DNA of 64,000 nucleotides from the NCBI RefSeq assembly GCF_004006175.1, contig NZ_CP033219.1:1550001-1614000 (forward strand), given 5' to 3'. Shown piece by piece: positions 1 to 8,576 of the stretch. This DNA comes from Parasedimentitalea marina (GTDB taxonomy: Bacteria > Pseudomonadota > Alphaproteobacteria > Rhodobacterales > Rhodobacteraceae). Position 1 is the first letter of the stretch. Each line of letters opens with the position of its first letter. Both the position numbers and the translations under genes were made by a program. The notes under the pieces are model-generated. The model was not told where the DNA came from, made no database searches, and worked only from the letters and a program-made list of their open reading frames with translations.

Positions 1-548
1 CCCGGCGGCATCATCGCATGCAGCGCCCGGACCGAGATCAATTCCTGTTCGGCAATTGCGTCGTCGCGGGTATCAGATAGGATGAACATCGAGTAGTCAT
101 GCACGCCACCCCGTTTACGCAAGTCTTCCAGCATGGTCTGCGCGTTGCCCAGCACATACCAGGGCACCTCGTTGTAGACCGGAATTAACAGCGCCACGCT
201 CATCTTGCGAGCCGGTGCCAGTCGGCGCAGGCTGGGACGACGCGACAGCGAGTACAAGCCCAGCAAGACAGTAGAGACTGTGAAACAGATCCAAAAGAAG
301 TTGAAAGCAATCAGCGTCAGCAACACCATTTCCAACCCCGAGAACCCGCCATCGGCAAACCAGCCCTGCATCACCCAGGTCAATAGCGCAGTCCCTGCCA
401 TCGCCGGAGAGAACGCAAGTATCCGCCACAGAGCTACAGACTGCGGTGGCTGCTGGATTGGGGCGTTGTGATCCTGAAAGTCAGTCGAGAAATCCTGCGC
501 CGGCATCGCCAATGGGTGTTCGGGCGGTAACAGGACGGGGCGGCTCAT
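1..548 (-). CDS. opgH: Glucan biosynthesis glucosyltransferase H, N-terminal part (runs off window)
   Basis: Inner-membrane glucosyltransferase that polymerises UDP-glucose into the backbone of osmoregulated periplasmic glucans. Only the first 182 codons are inside the window. Visible are a proline-rich cytosolic start, two hydrophobic segments (about residues 45-65 and 75-105), and the beginning of the GT2 catalytic domain, with the motif LIPVYNE followed by ILSDTRDD, matching the OpgH/MdoH family. The ATG at 548 overlaps the opgG stop as ATGA, so the two genes are translationally coupled. It is the last visible gene of the TPR-opgC-opgG-opgH operon. The identification is firm from the motif and its partner; the C-terminal part cannot be assessed. 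Confidence 0.9.
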   Translation of the reverse strand, partial: MSRPVLLPPEHPLAMPAQDFSTDFQDHNAPIQQPPQSVALWRILAFSPAMAGTALLTWVMQGWFADGGFSGLEMVLLTLIAFNFFWICFTVSTVLLGLYSLSRRPSLRRLAPARKMSVALLIPVYNEVPWYVLGNAQTMLEDLRKRGGVHDYSMFILSDTRDDAIAEQELISVRALHAMMPP

Positions 549-2056
549 GCGGTCCACCGGTACAGCCAGACCTCAGACGCCATCTGACCGTCTTTGCGCA
601 GCTGCACCCGTAGTTCCACCAGATCCCGCGCGCCGGGATCAAACGAGAAGGCCAGCCGCAGCCCGCCACTCTCGGGATTGCGCTGCAACACACCGGCACT
701 GGTGTCCACCTGTGGCGACGAGATGTGGATGTCGATGCCTTCGGGACCGCCCGCCAACAGCGGGTGTTCCGCAAAATCCAAAGTCATGATCCGTCCCGGA
801 TCGCCAAACACCCGCGCTCCCCCCGCCGTGTTGATGACTTTGGCCAAATGCAGATCCGGTTCCCGGCCCCAGGTCAGCCGATACGACACGTCCACCTGAG
901 TGCCAGCGGCATAGGGTGTGCGGGGCCGCCAATAGGCTACGATATTGTCATAGATCTCCTGATCTGCAGGGATTTCGACCAAGGTCACAGCGCCTTTGCC
1001 CCAGTTGCCGTTGGGTTCCACCCAGAGGCAGGGGCGTTTGTGATAGTTGGCCTCAAGGTCGGCAAAATCTGAGAACTTGCGGGCCCGTTGCATCAGGCCA
1101 AAGCCACGCGGGTCTTCATCAACAAAAGACGAGACTTGCAGATTTCGGGGATTGGCCAGCGGTCGCCACAGGACTTCGCCATTGCCGTTTTGCACCAGCA
1201 ACCCGTCACTGTCATGCACGGCCGGGCGAAAGTCGTCGAACCGGGTGTGGTCGGTCTGGTCAAACAGGAACATCGAGGTCAGCGGGCCCAGGCCCACATG
1301 GGCAAGTTCCTCGCGGGGGAACAGCGTCGCCTCGACCTCCATTGTGCAGTTTTCACCGGGTGTGATGTCAAACCGATAGGCCCCGGCGACGGATGGGCTG
1401 TCCAGCAAGGCGTGGATTACAATGTTACGTTGGCCGGGAGCAGGCGTTTCAAGCCAGAACTCGATAAACTCGGGGAATTCCTCGCCCATTGGATCGCCGG
1501 TTTTCAGCGCCAGCCCCCGGGCCGACAGCCCATAGACATTGTCCAATCCGATGGCACGGAAGTAACTGGCGCCTTGGTACACACAGAACTCATTCTTCAG
1601 GTTCGGCTGGTCCAGCTCGGTGCGCAGACGCAGGCCCGAATAGCCAAGACTATCGTCAATGCTGAGATCTGGGGCCATGTCAGTTTTGTCAAACAGCGAC
1701 AGATCAAACGGTACCCGCTTGGCCCCGGCGCTATTGGTCACCGTGTTGACCTGAATGGGGCGGGGGAAATACAGGCCCGGTAAAAAGAAATCGACGTTAT
1801 AGCTGTGATCGGTATCAGACCACAGGGCATCGCGATTGCGGAACCACCGGGTTTGATAGTCCTGATAGCTCATATCCAGCCAGTCCTGTGGCACCGACTG
1901 GCGCGGGGCATAGTCGCGGGTCGCCAGCGCCTGGGCCATCGAAATAACCGTGTTGCGGGAAAAGGGCGGCGCTGTTGAGGCGCGAACGGGCAGCGCCAGA
2001 ATGGAGGTGCTGGCCATGGCTGACGCCATGAATGAGCGACGGGATAAAGAGGTCAT
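545..2056 (-). CDS. opgG: Glucan biosynthesis protein G (periplasmic)
   Basis: Periplasmic protein of the MdoG/OpgG family needed for assembly and branching of osmoregulated periplasmic glucans. The preferred product is 503 residues and begins MTSLSRRSFMAS, a twin-arginine-type export signal followed by a hydrophobic stretch and an A-x-A-like cleavage region. An upstream in-frame ATG at 2071 exists, but the ATG at 2056 overlaps the opgC stop as ATGA, matching the overlap at the other end with opgH, so 2056 is preferred. Family-typical blocks include SYQDYQTRWFRN near the N-terminus and the EFPEFIEFWLETP region mid-protein. It works with opgH and the succinyl-transferase OpgC in the same operon. 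Confidence 0.92.
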   Translation of the reverse strand: MTSLSRRSFMASAMASTSILALPVRASTAPPFSRNTVISMAQALATRDYAPRQSVPQDWLDMSYQDYQTRWFRNRDALWSDTDHSYNVDFFLPGLYFPRPIQVNTVTNSAGAKRVPFDLSLFDKTDMAPDLSIDDSLGYSGLRLRTELDQPNLKNEFCVYQGASYFRAIGLDNVYGLSARGLALKTGDPMGEEFPEFIEFWLETPAPGQRNIVIHALLDSPSVAGAYRFDITPGENCTMEVEATLFPREELAHVGLGPLTSMFLFDQTDHTRFDDFRPAVHDSDGLLVQNGNGEVLWRPLANPRNLQVSSFVDEDPRGFGLMQRARKFSDFADLEANYHKRPCLWVEPNGNWGKGAVTLVEIPADQEIYDNIVAYWRPRTPYAAGTQVDVSYRLTWGREPDLHLAKVINTAGGARVFGDPGRIMTLDFAEHPLLAGGPEGIDIHISSPQVDTSAGVLQRNPESGGLRLAFSFDPGARDLVELRVQLRKDGQMASEVWLYRWTA

Positions 2057-3327
2057 CGTTTCGCTCTCCAAGGTTGGGATTTGAACCAGGCAGCGGCAAA
2101 GGCCACCAAGATAATCAGTGCATAGCCAGTCAGGTTGGCAATCGCCGTCGTGGTGATGGCACGACCACTTTGGTCAAGCACAAAACCGATCACCCGGGCC
2201 AGCGCCATCGAGACCACGAAGACGGCCAGAGATTGCTGTCCGACCTTGGTGATCAGGTTGAGCACTACAGCCCAGATCCGCGCTCCGATAGAGTGACCCG
2301 AGGCGATCAGCCGTTTACCGCCGTCTCCGGCAATCACCCAGCCCAGATAGGCTAGCGACAGGAAGTGTGCGAACCGCAGCAACCCAAAGTCACTTTTGTT
2401 GCGCCACTCAGCGGTCAGGGACCAGACTGGGCGGATGGTCTCGGCCAATTCCGGGGTCCAGGCCTGCACCCAAAGGAACACTTTCCAGGCGCCAAACGGG
2501 GCCGAAAGGACTACAAATGCAAGGGCAACGCCAATCAGCAGCTTCGACACCGGTGGTTTGGGCAGCCAGCCTTTCATAAAGGCGAAACCAGTAAAGAACA
2601 GCAATTGCCAGCCAAACGGGTTGAAAAACCATTTGCGGTCCGACCAGGGCTCGGCTGACAGGGCCAATCCATCCGGGCCCAGCCCGATGACATAGGGGTT
2701 GGCGGCAAGCCAGATCCCGATCGAGGTCGCTGCCACCGCCCAGAGTCCGATTTTTTCCATCGCCATCAACAGTGGCATAAGCCCCAGCACCACCAGATAC
2801 ATCGGCAGAATGTCGAAATAGTTGGGGACATAAGTCAGGGTGAACAGCCCCACCAGCTGCGGCATGGGATCATTGAAGAAATGACCCAGGTTCAACGAAT
2901 TGGCATAGCTTTTGTCAAAGCTGCCATAGGTATCCAGCGCCGCCATCATCATGGCGATAAAGAAGAACAGACCGATATGGGCCCAGAACACCTGCCAGAC
3001 TCGAAACCCCACACGCGCCGATCCCATGATCCAGCCACGCCGAGCATAAGATCCGCCAAAGGCAATCGCCGAGGCCATGCCAGAGCAAAAGACAAAGATC
3101 TCAGTTGCGTCCGAAAAACCGAACCGTGCGGGAATCCAGCCCGTCCAGCGGTTGCCGGGGATATGGGCACTCAGGATGATAAACATCGCTATGCCACGGT
3201 AAAAGTCGAGCCGGGGATCGCGGGTGCGCACCGCGGCTGGCGCTTGAACTGGCGCCGCTGCCTGATTGGCCGCGGCACTGGGCAGGGCGGTGACCTGCGT
3301 GTCTGGTTGAGGCACTATAGTTGCCAT
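2053..3327 (-). CDS. opgC: OpgC protein, succinylation of periplasmic glucans
   Basis: Polytopic inner-membrane protein of the OpgC family, described in Rhodobacter sphaeroides as required for succinyl substitution of osmoregulated periplasmic glucans. The 424-residue product has a cytosolic Ala/Pro-rich N-terminus, then the family signature DPRLDFYRGIAMFIILSAHIPGN (given in parts: RLDFYRG, then IILSAHIPGN) and about ten hydrophobic segments. It ends in an ATGA overlap with opgG and lies 22 bases after the TPR gene, so all four are probably one transcript. The order opgC-opgG-opgH puts the modifying enzyme ahead of the polymerising machinery. No better alternative function is apparent. Confidence 0.88.
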   Translation of the reverse strand: MATIVPQPDTQVTALPSAAANQAAAPVQAPAAVRTRDPRLDFYRGIAMFIILSAHIPGNRWTGWIPARFGFSDATEIFVFCSGMASAIAFGGSYARRGWIMGSARVGFRVWQVFWAHIGLFFFIAMMMAALDTYGSFDKSYANSLNLGHFFNDPMPQLVGLFTLTYVPNYFDILPMYLVVLGLMPLLMAMEKIGLWAVAATSIGIWLAANPYVIGLGPDGLALSAEPWSDRKWFFNPFGWQLLFFTGFAFMKGWLPKPPVSKLLIGVALAFVVLSAPFGAWKVFLWVQAWTPELAETIRPVWSLTAEWRNKSDFGLLRFAHFLSLAYLGWVIAGDGGKRLIASGHSIGARIWAVVLNLITKVGQQSLAVFVVSMALARVIGFVLDQSGRAITTTAIANLTGYALIILVAFAAAWFKSQPWRAKR

Positions 3328-3349
3328 GTCAGTCCGTTAAACTCCTGGA

Positions 3350-4711
3350 TCATTCTGCCGGCACACTGTGTGTGGCTGCGCCACCACGACCGATGGCAAT
3401 CACTTCCCGGCGGGCTATCGCGTAATTGCCTTCGCCACCACCACACTTTGCCTGGCGATCATTCAGAATGGCCTCAACCGCATCCAATTGGCCCGCGCGC
3501 AGCCCTGAATCAATGGTCATGCGCTCAAAGATGTCGCGTTGGGCGTGGCTGCCGCCCGCCATCCACAGCGTTTCGCGCGCCTGTACCAGATTGGCAAAGG
3601 CGCTGGCAAAATTGCCCTCACCGAAGGCCTCAAGGCCGAGGGCTGCGGCACAGCCGGGATTGGCCATGCGCTGGCCCGCCTCATCCGTGCGGGTCTGTGC
3701 ATCCGCGTGAATGCGTTGCACCAGCCGGGTGGTGGCGTCTTTGCGGTTGTGACCGGCCAGCGCCAGCAGGTAATGCAGGTCGGCAAAGATCAGGCTGCCG
3801 TCTTCTGTTCGGTTGGCGGACAGTTCAGACAGTTCTTCCCAACGGTCGCCGACATTGGCGCCATTCAGCTCCAGACGCATCAACAGCGAGGTCGCGTTAG
3901 AGATATCGCGGTAGTCATCGGTCTTGTCCTTACGGATCTCGCGGTCATAAAGGTCAAACACCTGTTCAATCTGGCCCATGTCCAGATGCATCAGCGCCTT
4001 GTGCCACCAGACGTGATAGCGGAAATTGTTGCAATGCGACCAGGCAGCATCGCGCCCATCCAGCCAGTCCAGCCCGGACTGGGCATTGCCGGTCATTTCG
4101 TGCACATGGGCCACCGCGTGCAATCCCCAGGCATCATCGGGCGCAGTCCACAGGGCTTGGCGGCCAACATTTTCGGCCTTCTCATATGATCCGGTTTCTT
4201 CCAGTGAAAAGGCATGGCAGCCCAACAGGTAACCGTGTCCGGCATGGTCAGTGCCATAGGCGGGCAGAATTCGTTCAACGGAACGCCGCATCCCGGCGCT
4301 ATCACCCAGAGTAAACCGGATTGAGTGGCTTAGCTTCATCGCCAGTGCATCTTCAGGGTGGCTGCGCAGCACCTGTTCCAGTTTGGCAATCGCCCCCGAG
4401 GGCCGCCCTGCCAGCCAGGTCTCCAAGGCGTCAACATAGAGCCGTTCCCGGGGCAGGGCGGTTTCATAATGCGCCTTGGCGGCAGCCATCGCCTCATGGG
4501 CGGTTGGCATAAGTTCTGATCGTCCCATCAGAATGTAAAATATACCTTTGCTGGCCTGACCCAATGCAAACCCGGGCGCCGCGGTCAGCAGGGCTGCCAG
4601 ATGCGTTGGTGTCGCGGCGGCATGGGCCAGAACCCCCATCTGCACAGCATTCCAATCGTGCAGTGCAGCGGCATCCGTCAGGCTGGTGTCTTGGCCAAAG
4701 ATATCTTGCAT
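3350..4711 (-). CDS. TPR-repeat protein, TTC38/StaR-like
   Basis: A 453-residue soluble protein without signal peptide or membrane segments. Helical tetratricopeptide-like repeats run through its length; the segment HAVAHVHEMTG followed by WWHKALMHLDMG is characteristic of the tetratricopeptide-repeat-38 family found in bacteria and eukaryotes, whose biochemical function is unknown. It is the first gene of the unit leading into opgC, with a 22-base gap, which raises but does not prove a link to periplasmic glucan synthesis. A true operon or chance adjacency cannot be decided from sequence alone. Confidence 0.75.
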   Translation of the reverse strand: MQDIFGQDTSLTDAAALHDWNAVQMGVLAHAAATPTHLAALLTAAPGFALGQASKGIFYILMGRSELMPTAHEAMAAAKAHYETALPRERLYVDALETWLAGRPSGAIAKLEQVLRSHPEDALAMKLSHSIRFTLGDSAGMRRSVERILPAYGTDHAGHGYLLGCHAFSLEETGSYEKAENVGRQALWTAPDDAWGLHAVAHVHEMTGNAQSGLDWLDGRDAAWSHCNNFRYHVWWHKALMHLDMGQIEQVFDLYDREIRKDKTDDYRDISNATSLLMRLELNGANVGDRWEELSELSANRTEDGSLIFADLHYLLALAGHNRKDATTRLVQRIHADAQTRTDEAGQRMANPGCAAALGLEAFGEGNFASAFANLVQARETLWMAGGSHAQRDIFERMTIDSGLRAGQLDAVEAILNDRQAKCGGGEGNYAIARREVIAIGRGGAATHSVPAE

Positions 4712-4975
4712 GTTCGGGGTTCCATTCTTTGCACTAATAAAGTTCTACGACTGTCTAACTCGACATTAAGCCATGACATTCCACCGCGCGACGCCACCTC
4801 TCGCATTGGTGAAGTGGCGTGTGTGCAGAGCCGGAAATTGCAATGAAGGGACCGTTATTTATGACATTATTCTACAATTGCGGCAGTCCTCCCCCGATTG
4901 TAGGCGGGGAAGGGTGCTGGCGTTGTTGATTTCTGTAACACTTGGCGGGTTCACCTGTGGCCCGCGTTTTGGCGA

Positions 4976-6172
4976 TCAGATCTCGAAGGGAGTATCTGAT
5001 GACAGGATCGCGTCGCTGTCGGCACCACAGCTGCGTGGCGCATGCCGGTAAGTCACCGGAGTGCGTGAGAAGTTGAGCGGATTGCCGATCAGATGAACCG
5101 GGCCCGCGTCACTTTGCATGTCGATCTGCATATTGCGCGCCGCCACCTGATCGCTGGCGAACACATCTTGCAGATCCTGCACCGGTCCGACAGGCACTTT
5201 GCGGGCCTCGAGATCTTTGATGATATCTTGGGTGCTGAACCGTTGCAGGGCTGGGATCAGGATCTCGTCCAGCGCATCGCGGTTTTGCAAGCGGCCGGGG
5301 TTGGTCGAGAACCGCGGATCCTCAGTCAGACCACCCAGCCCAAGGAACTCCATGAAGCGGCCAAACTGGCTGTCATTGCCAACCGCCAGAATCACATGGC
5401 CATCACTGCTTTGGTAGACGCCATAGGGCATGATGTTGGGGTGACCATTGCCGCGCCGTGCCGGCACCTGGCCCGAGGTCAGATAGTTAACGCCTTCGTT
5501 GATCAGCCAGGCGATTTGGCTGTCGACCAGTGCGACATCGACCTGCTGGCCTTCGCCTGTCTGCTCCTGATGGCGCAGGGCGGCTAAAATACCCACGGTG
5601 GCATACATGCCGCACATTACATCTGCGATGCCAACGCCAACCTTCATCGGCTCTCCATCTGTAGCGCCAGTCAGCGACATGATGCCGCCATAGCCCTGCG
5701 CCATCAGATCATAACCGGGTTTCGACGCATTTGGGCCGGTTTGCCCATAGCCCGAGATCGAGCAATAGATCAGTCGGGGCAGCTCAGCCCGCAGGCTGTC
5801 ATAATCGAGCCCGTATTTCTTTAGCCCACCGGGTTTGAAGTTCTCAATCACGATGTCGGCCTGTGCCGCCATGCGCCGAATGACCTGCTGGCCCTCAGGG
5901 GTGGCGATGTCGATGGCAACCGAGCGCTTGTTGCGGTTGGCGGACATGAAATAGGCCGACATGTCGGTGTCATTGCCATTTTGATCCGTCACATAGGGCG
6001 GTCCCCATTGGCGCGTATCGTCGCCGCCGGTCTTGGGGTTCTCTATTTTGATCACCGTGGCGCCCAGGTCGCCCAGCATCTGGGTGCAGGTTGGGCCTGC
6101 AAGGATGCGGGACAGGTCAAGAACCTTGACTCCCTTGAGTGCGCCGTGTGGGAGGTGTTCAGATCCGACCAT
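4976..6172 (-). CDS. CaiB/BaiF-family CoA-transferase
   Basis: Class III CoA-transferase that would move CoA from an acyl-CoA to a carboxylate through aspartyl-CoA intermediates. The N-terminal block VLDLSRILAGPTCTQMLGDL and the motif KPGYDLMAQG, carrying the catalytic aspartate (D165 in the longest reading frame), are intact. The frame is open from 6202, but AGGAG lies six bases before the second of two tandem ATGs, so 6172 is preferred (398 residues). It overlaps the 3' end of the upstream ThDP-enzyme gene by 14 bases, so the two are probably coupled. The pairing recalls formyl-CoA transferase with oxalyl-CoA decarboxylase, but the partner does not look like oxalyl-CoA decarboxylase. Substrate unknown. 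Confidence 0.88.
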   Translation of the reverse strand: MVGSEHLPHGALKGVKVLDLSRILAGPTCTQMLGDLGATVIKIENPKTGGDDTRQWGPPYVTDQNGNDTDMSAYFMSANRNKRSVAIDIATPEGQQVIRRMAAQADIVIENFKPGGLKKYGLDYDSLRAELPRLIYCSISGYGQTGPNASKPGYDLMAQGYGGIMSLTGATDGEPMKVGVGIADVMCGMYATVGILAALRHQEQTGEGQQVDVALVDSQIAWLINEGVNYLTSGQVPARRGNGHPNIMPYGVYQSSDGHVILAVGNDSQFGRFMEFLGLGGLTEDPRFSTNPGRLQNRDALDEILIPALQRFSTQDIIKDLEARKVPVGPVQDLQDVFASDQVAARNMQIDMQSDAGPVHLIGNPLNFSRTPVTYRHAPRSCGADSDAILSSDTPFEI

Positions 6173-7772
6173 CATAGTCTCCTGGTTCGATTTCAGCTGC
6201 AATAACGGTGAAGCTTTGCGCAGTCATGGCATCTGTCAAAGCGGCGCGCAACTGCTGACGATTGCGCACAGACACGCCGTTGCCGCCAAAGGCGCGACCC
6301 AGGGCAGCGAAATCATGGCGGTCAAAATCCACCGCGGCGTTGGGCAGTTGGCGCTGGCGTTGTTTCAACTCGATCAGGGCCAGGCTGGCATCGACAAAGA
6401 CCAAAAAGATTGGCGCCAGGTTCATCTCGGCCGCGGTTGCCAGTTCTCCGGCCACCATCAGAAAGCCGGCGTCGCCGGAAAAACTGATGACCGGGCGGTC
6501 GGGGTCGGCCAGTTTGCGACCAATAGCCATCGGCAGCGCGCAGCCCATGGTGCACAGGCCCGAGGACTGGATCAACCCGCCGGGTTCCTGGCACTGCCAC
6601 ATCTGCGACAGCAAAATACGATGGGCCCCGCTGTCGGCTGTGGCCAGCGTATCGGCAGGCATCACCGCACGGGTCTCGGCGATGACAGCGGCAGGGCCCC
6701 AGTCATCCGTTGCCGGAAAGGCCTGTGCCAACGCGGTTTGGGCAATTTGTGGCTGCCTGTCGGGCCAAGTCGGGTGCGGCGCGGTGCCATTGGACAGGGC
6801 GGCAAGAGTTGGTGCGATACTGGTGAGCAGGTTCAGGCTACCCTGATGCATATAGTGCAGGTTGGCTACGGGTGCGATGTCGATGACCTGTTGACGGTTC
6901 AGATCCCAGATGTCGCGCCAGCCGGGGCGCATTTCGATGGGATCATAGCCAATGCACAGCACGAGATCTGCGGCTTGTAACACTGGCAGGAGATGCTGGT
7001 CAGCCAAGGGAGAAAGCCCCGCGCCGCCAAGACACAAAGGGTGGTCTTCCGGAAGAATGCCCTTGGCTTTGTAACTGGTGACAAAAGGGATCTGATGGCG
7101 CTCCAGAACGCTTTGGAGGGCAGGTCCGGCCTGCTGTTGGACGGCATCCAGGCCAATCACCGCAATAGGACGTGTCGCATTGGCCAGCCAGTCACGCGCC
7201 TGCGCCAGGTCAGCGCCGCTTGGCACGGTCTCACTTGCAGGCGCGCGGCGGATGTTGCGATCTGTTGCACCGGTGTCTGCCACCGTGATTGGTACGTCGA
7301 TGTGTACCGGACCGTTGCGTTGCTCGGTGGCGATAGAGACAGCTTTGTCAGCGATCAAATCAGCAGTGTCGGCACTCAGGCGAAAGCTGGCCTTGGTGAT
7401 CGGAGTAAACACCGCGCTGTGGTCCAGCACCTGATGGGTATAATTCTGCTGTTCGGCCTCATCGACGCAGCCGGTGAGCACCAGCATCGGCACCCGGTCC
7501 TGATGCGCATTGGCCACCACGTTGACACCGTTCAATGCGCCGGGGCCAAGGGTGGCCACCAGGATGACCGGGGCGCCATCACTGTGGTATACGCCTTCGC
7601 CCATAAAGCCTGCACAGTTCTCGTGTTTGGCCAGGTGGAAGGTGATGCCAGCCAGCTGCAGGGCGTCGACCAGCGTCAGCACTTCACCGCCGGGCATGCC
7701 AAAGGCGTGGCGGCAGCCTGCTTCGTATAGCCGGCGGGCCAGAATATCAGCGGCGCGGGTGGGGCGGGTCAT
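6159..7772 (-). CDS. Thiamine-diphosphate-dependent enzyme, acetolactate-synthase-like
   Basis: A 537-residue ThDP enzyme with the usual three-domain arrangement: an N-terminal PYR domain with the catalytic glutamate in LAKHENCAGF (E51), a central domain, and a C-terminal PP domain. The metal/diphosphate motif starts at GDAGF (about residue 433) and ends FVDASLALIE, where many relatives have NN or ND; here the first position is Val and the Asp is kept. The start at 7772 follows GGAG and gives the canonical MTRPTRAADIL opening, although an upstream ATG is in frame. The 3' end overlaps the CoA-transferase gene. It is related to IlvB-type enzymes but has no small-subunit gene nearby, so a role in branched-chain synthesis is doubtful. 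Confidence 0.82.
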   Translation of the reverse strand: MTRPTRAADILARRLYEAGCRHAFGMPGGEVLTLVDALQLAGITFHLAKHENCAGFMGEGVYHSDGAPVILVATLGPGALNGVNVVANAHQDRVPMLVLTGCVDEAEQQNYTHQVLDHSAVFTPITKASFRLSADTADLIADKAVSIATEQRNGPVHIDVPITVADTGATDRNIRRAPASETVPSGADLAQARDWLANATRPIAVIGLDAVQQQAGPALQSVLERHQIPFVTSYKAKGILPEDHPLCLGGAGLSPLADQHLLPVLQAADLVLCIGYDPIEMRPGWRDIWDLNRQQVIDIAPVANLHYMHQGSLNLLTSIAPTLAALSNGTAPHPTWPDRQPQIAQTALAQAFPATDDWGPAAVIAETRAVMPADTLATADSGAHRILLSQMWQCQEPGGLIQSSGLCTMGCALPMAIGRKLADPDRPVISFSGDAGFLMVAGELATAAEMNLAPIFLVFVDASLALIELKQRQRQLPNAAVDFDRHDFAALGRAFGGNGVSVRNRQQLRAALTDAMTAQSFTVIAAEIEPGDYDGRI

Positions 7773-7864
7773 GGTCAGGTCTCCGATTCTCGTGTTTGGC
7801 GAGAATGCGGAGCTGGCGCAGGGGTGCAAGGGGGGTCACGCCAGTGTGACCATGTATGACAGGC

Positions 7865-8341
7865 CTATTGGCTGGCTTGTTGGGCTATCGCATCAAACAC
7901 ATGGTTCAGCTCAGCGGCCAGTGTGACCAGTGCGGCGCCCCCCTCATTCGTGTAGGGCGCAAAGACATGGCTGGGTGTCTTGTATGAAAGGGTCGCAGAG
8001 CCGCCAGGGTTTTCGGTCACATAGAACCGAATGGGCGCTTCGATCATGGCGGCGGTTGAACTGGCAAGGATACGGACGGCAAAGTCGTTGTTAAAGACAC
8101 CGATTACGCGGTTGCCGGGAATGGTAATACCACGTCTGGCGGCGGCACCGGTTGGACCGGCCTGGGTGACCACACCCATGCCTTGCGCCTTGGTGGCGGT
8201 TTTAACGTCGGTGATCAGCTGGTCAAAGCCTTTTTGGGTTTCAATGACCACCCATCCGTCACGTGGTTCGATTGTGTCACCCGCAGCTGGCAGGGCAGTC
8301 AGGGCAAGAAGGGCCACAAAAGAAAATGGTTTGAAAATCAT
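7865..8341 (-). CDS. Secreted DUF302-domain protein
   Basis: A 158-residue protein with a Sec-type signal peptide (MIFKPFSFVALLALTALPAAG) and a mature DUF302 domain, seen in KGFDQLITDVKTA and the later NNDFAVRILASS block. DUF302 proteins are small periplasmic or cytosolic alpha/beta proteins without an established activity. GGAG lies seven bases before the ATG. It is transcribed in the same direction as the downstream ThDP enzyme but separated from it by about 90 bases; a shared transcript is possible. Function unknown. Confidence 0.8.
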   Translation of the reverse strand: MIFKPFSFVALLALTALPAAGDTIEPRDGWVVIETQKGFDQLITDVKTATKAQGMGVVTQAGPTGAAARRGITIPGNRVIGVFNNDFAVRILASSTAAMIEAPIRFYVTENPGGSATLSYKTPSHVFAPYTNEGGAALVTLAAELNHVFDAIAQQASQ

Positions 8342-8576
8342 CCGTTCACTCCAACAGGTTTGCCCTATTTAGCCAGAGCGGAGCGGGGTTCAGAGTCACA
8401 ATGCCGTGGGTGACCCTGTTCGTGACTTTGCGCAGATCAATCTAGAGGCAGGGTCAGGGCGCGTTCAGATTTATAATCAAGCTGGTTTATAATCAGATTG
8501 GGCAGGCCATATGATCGACGATTGTGACCAAGTGCCAAGCAGCGATTGCGCGATCAGGGTGCTGCCAAAGACAAGT

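Noticed and set aside
4712..4975. Small gene between the TPR and CoA-transferase genes
   Set aside because: Short frames only, without Shine-Dalgarno or conserved features.
4976..7772. Oxalate degradation pair (frc-oxc)
   Set aside because: The ThDP partner lacks oxalyl-CoA decarboxylase-like motifs, so the name would be misleading.
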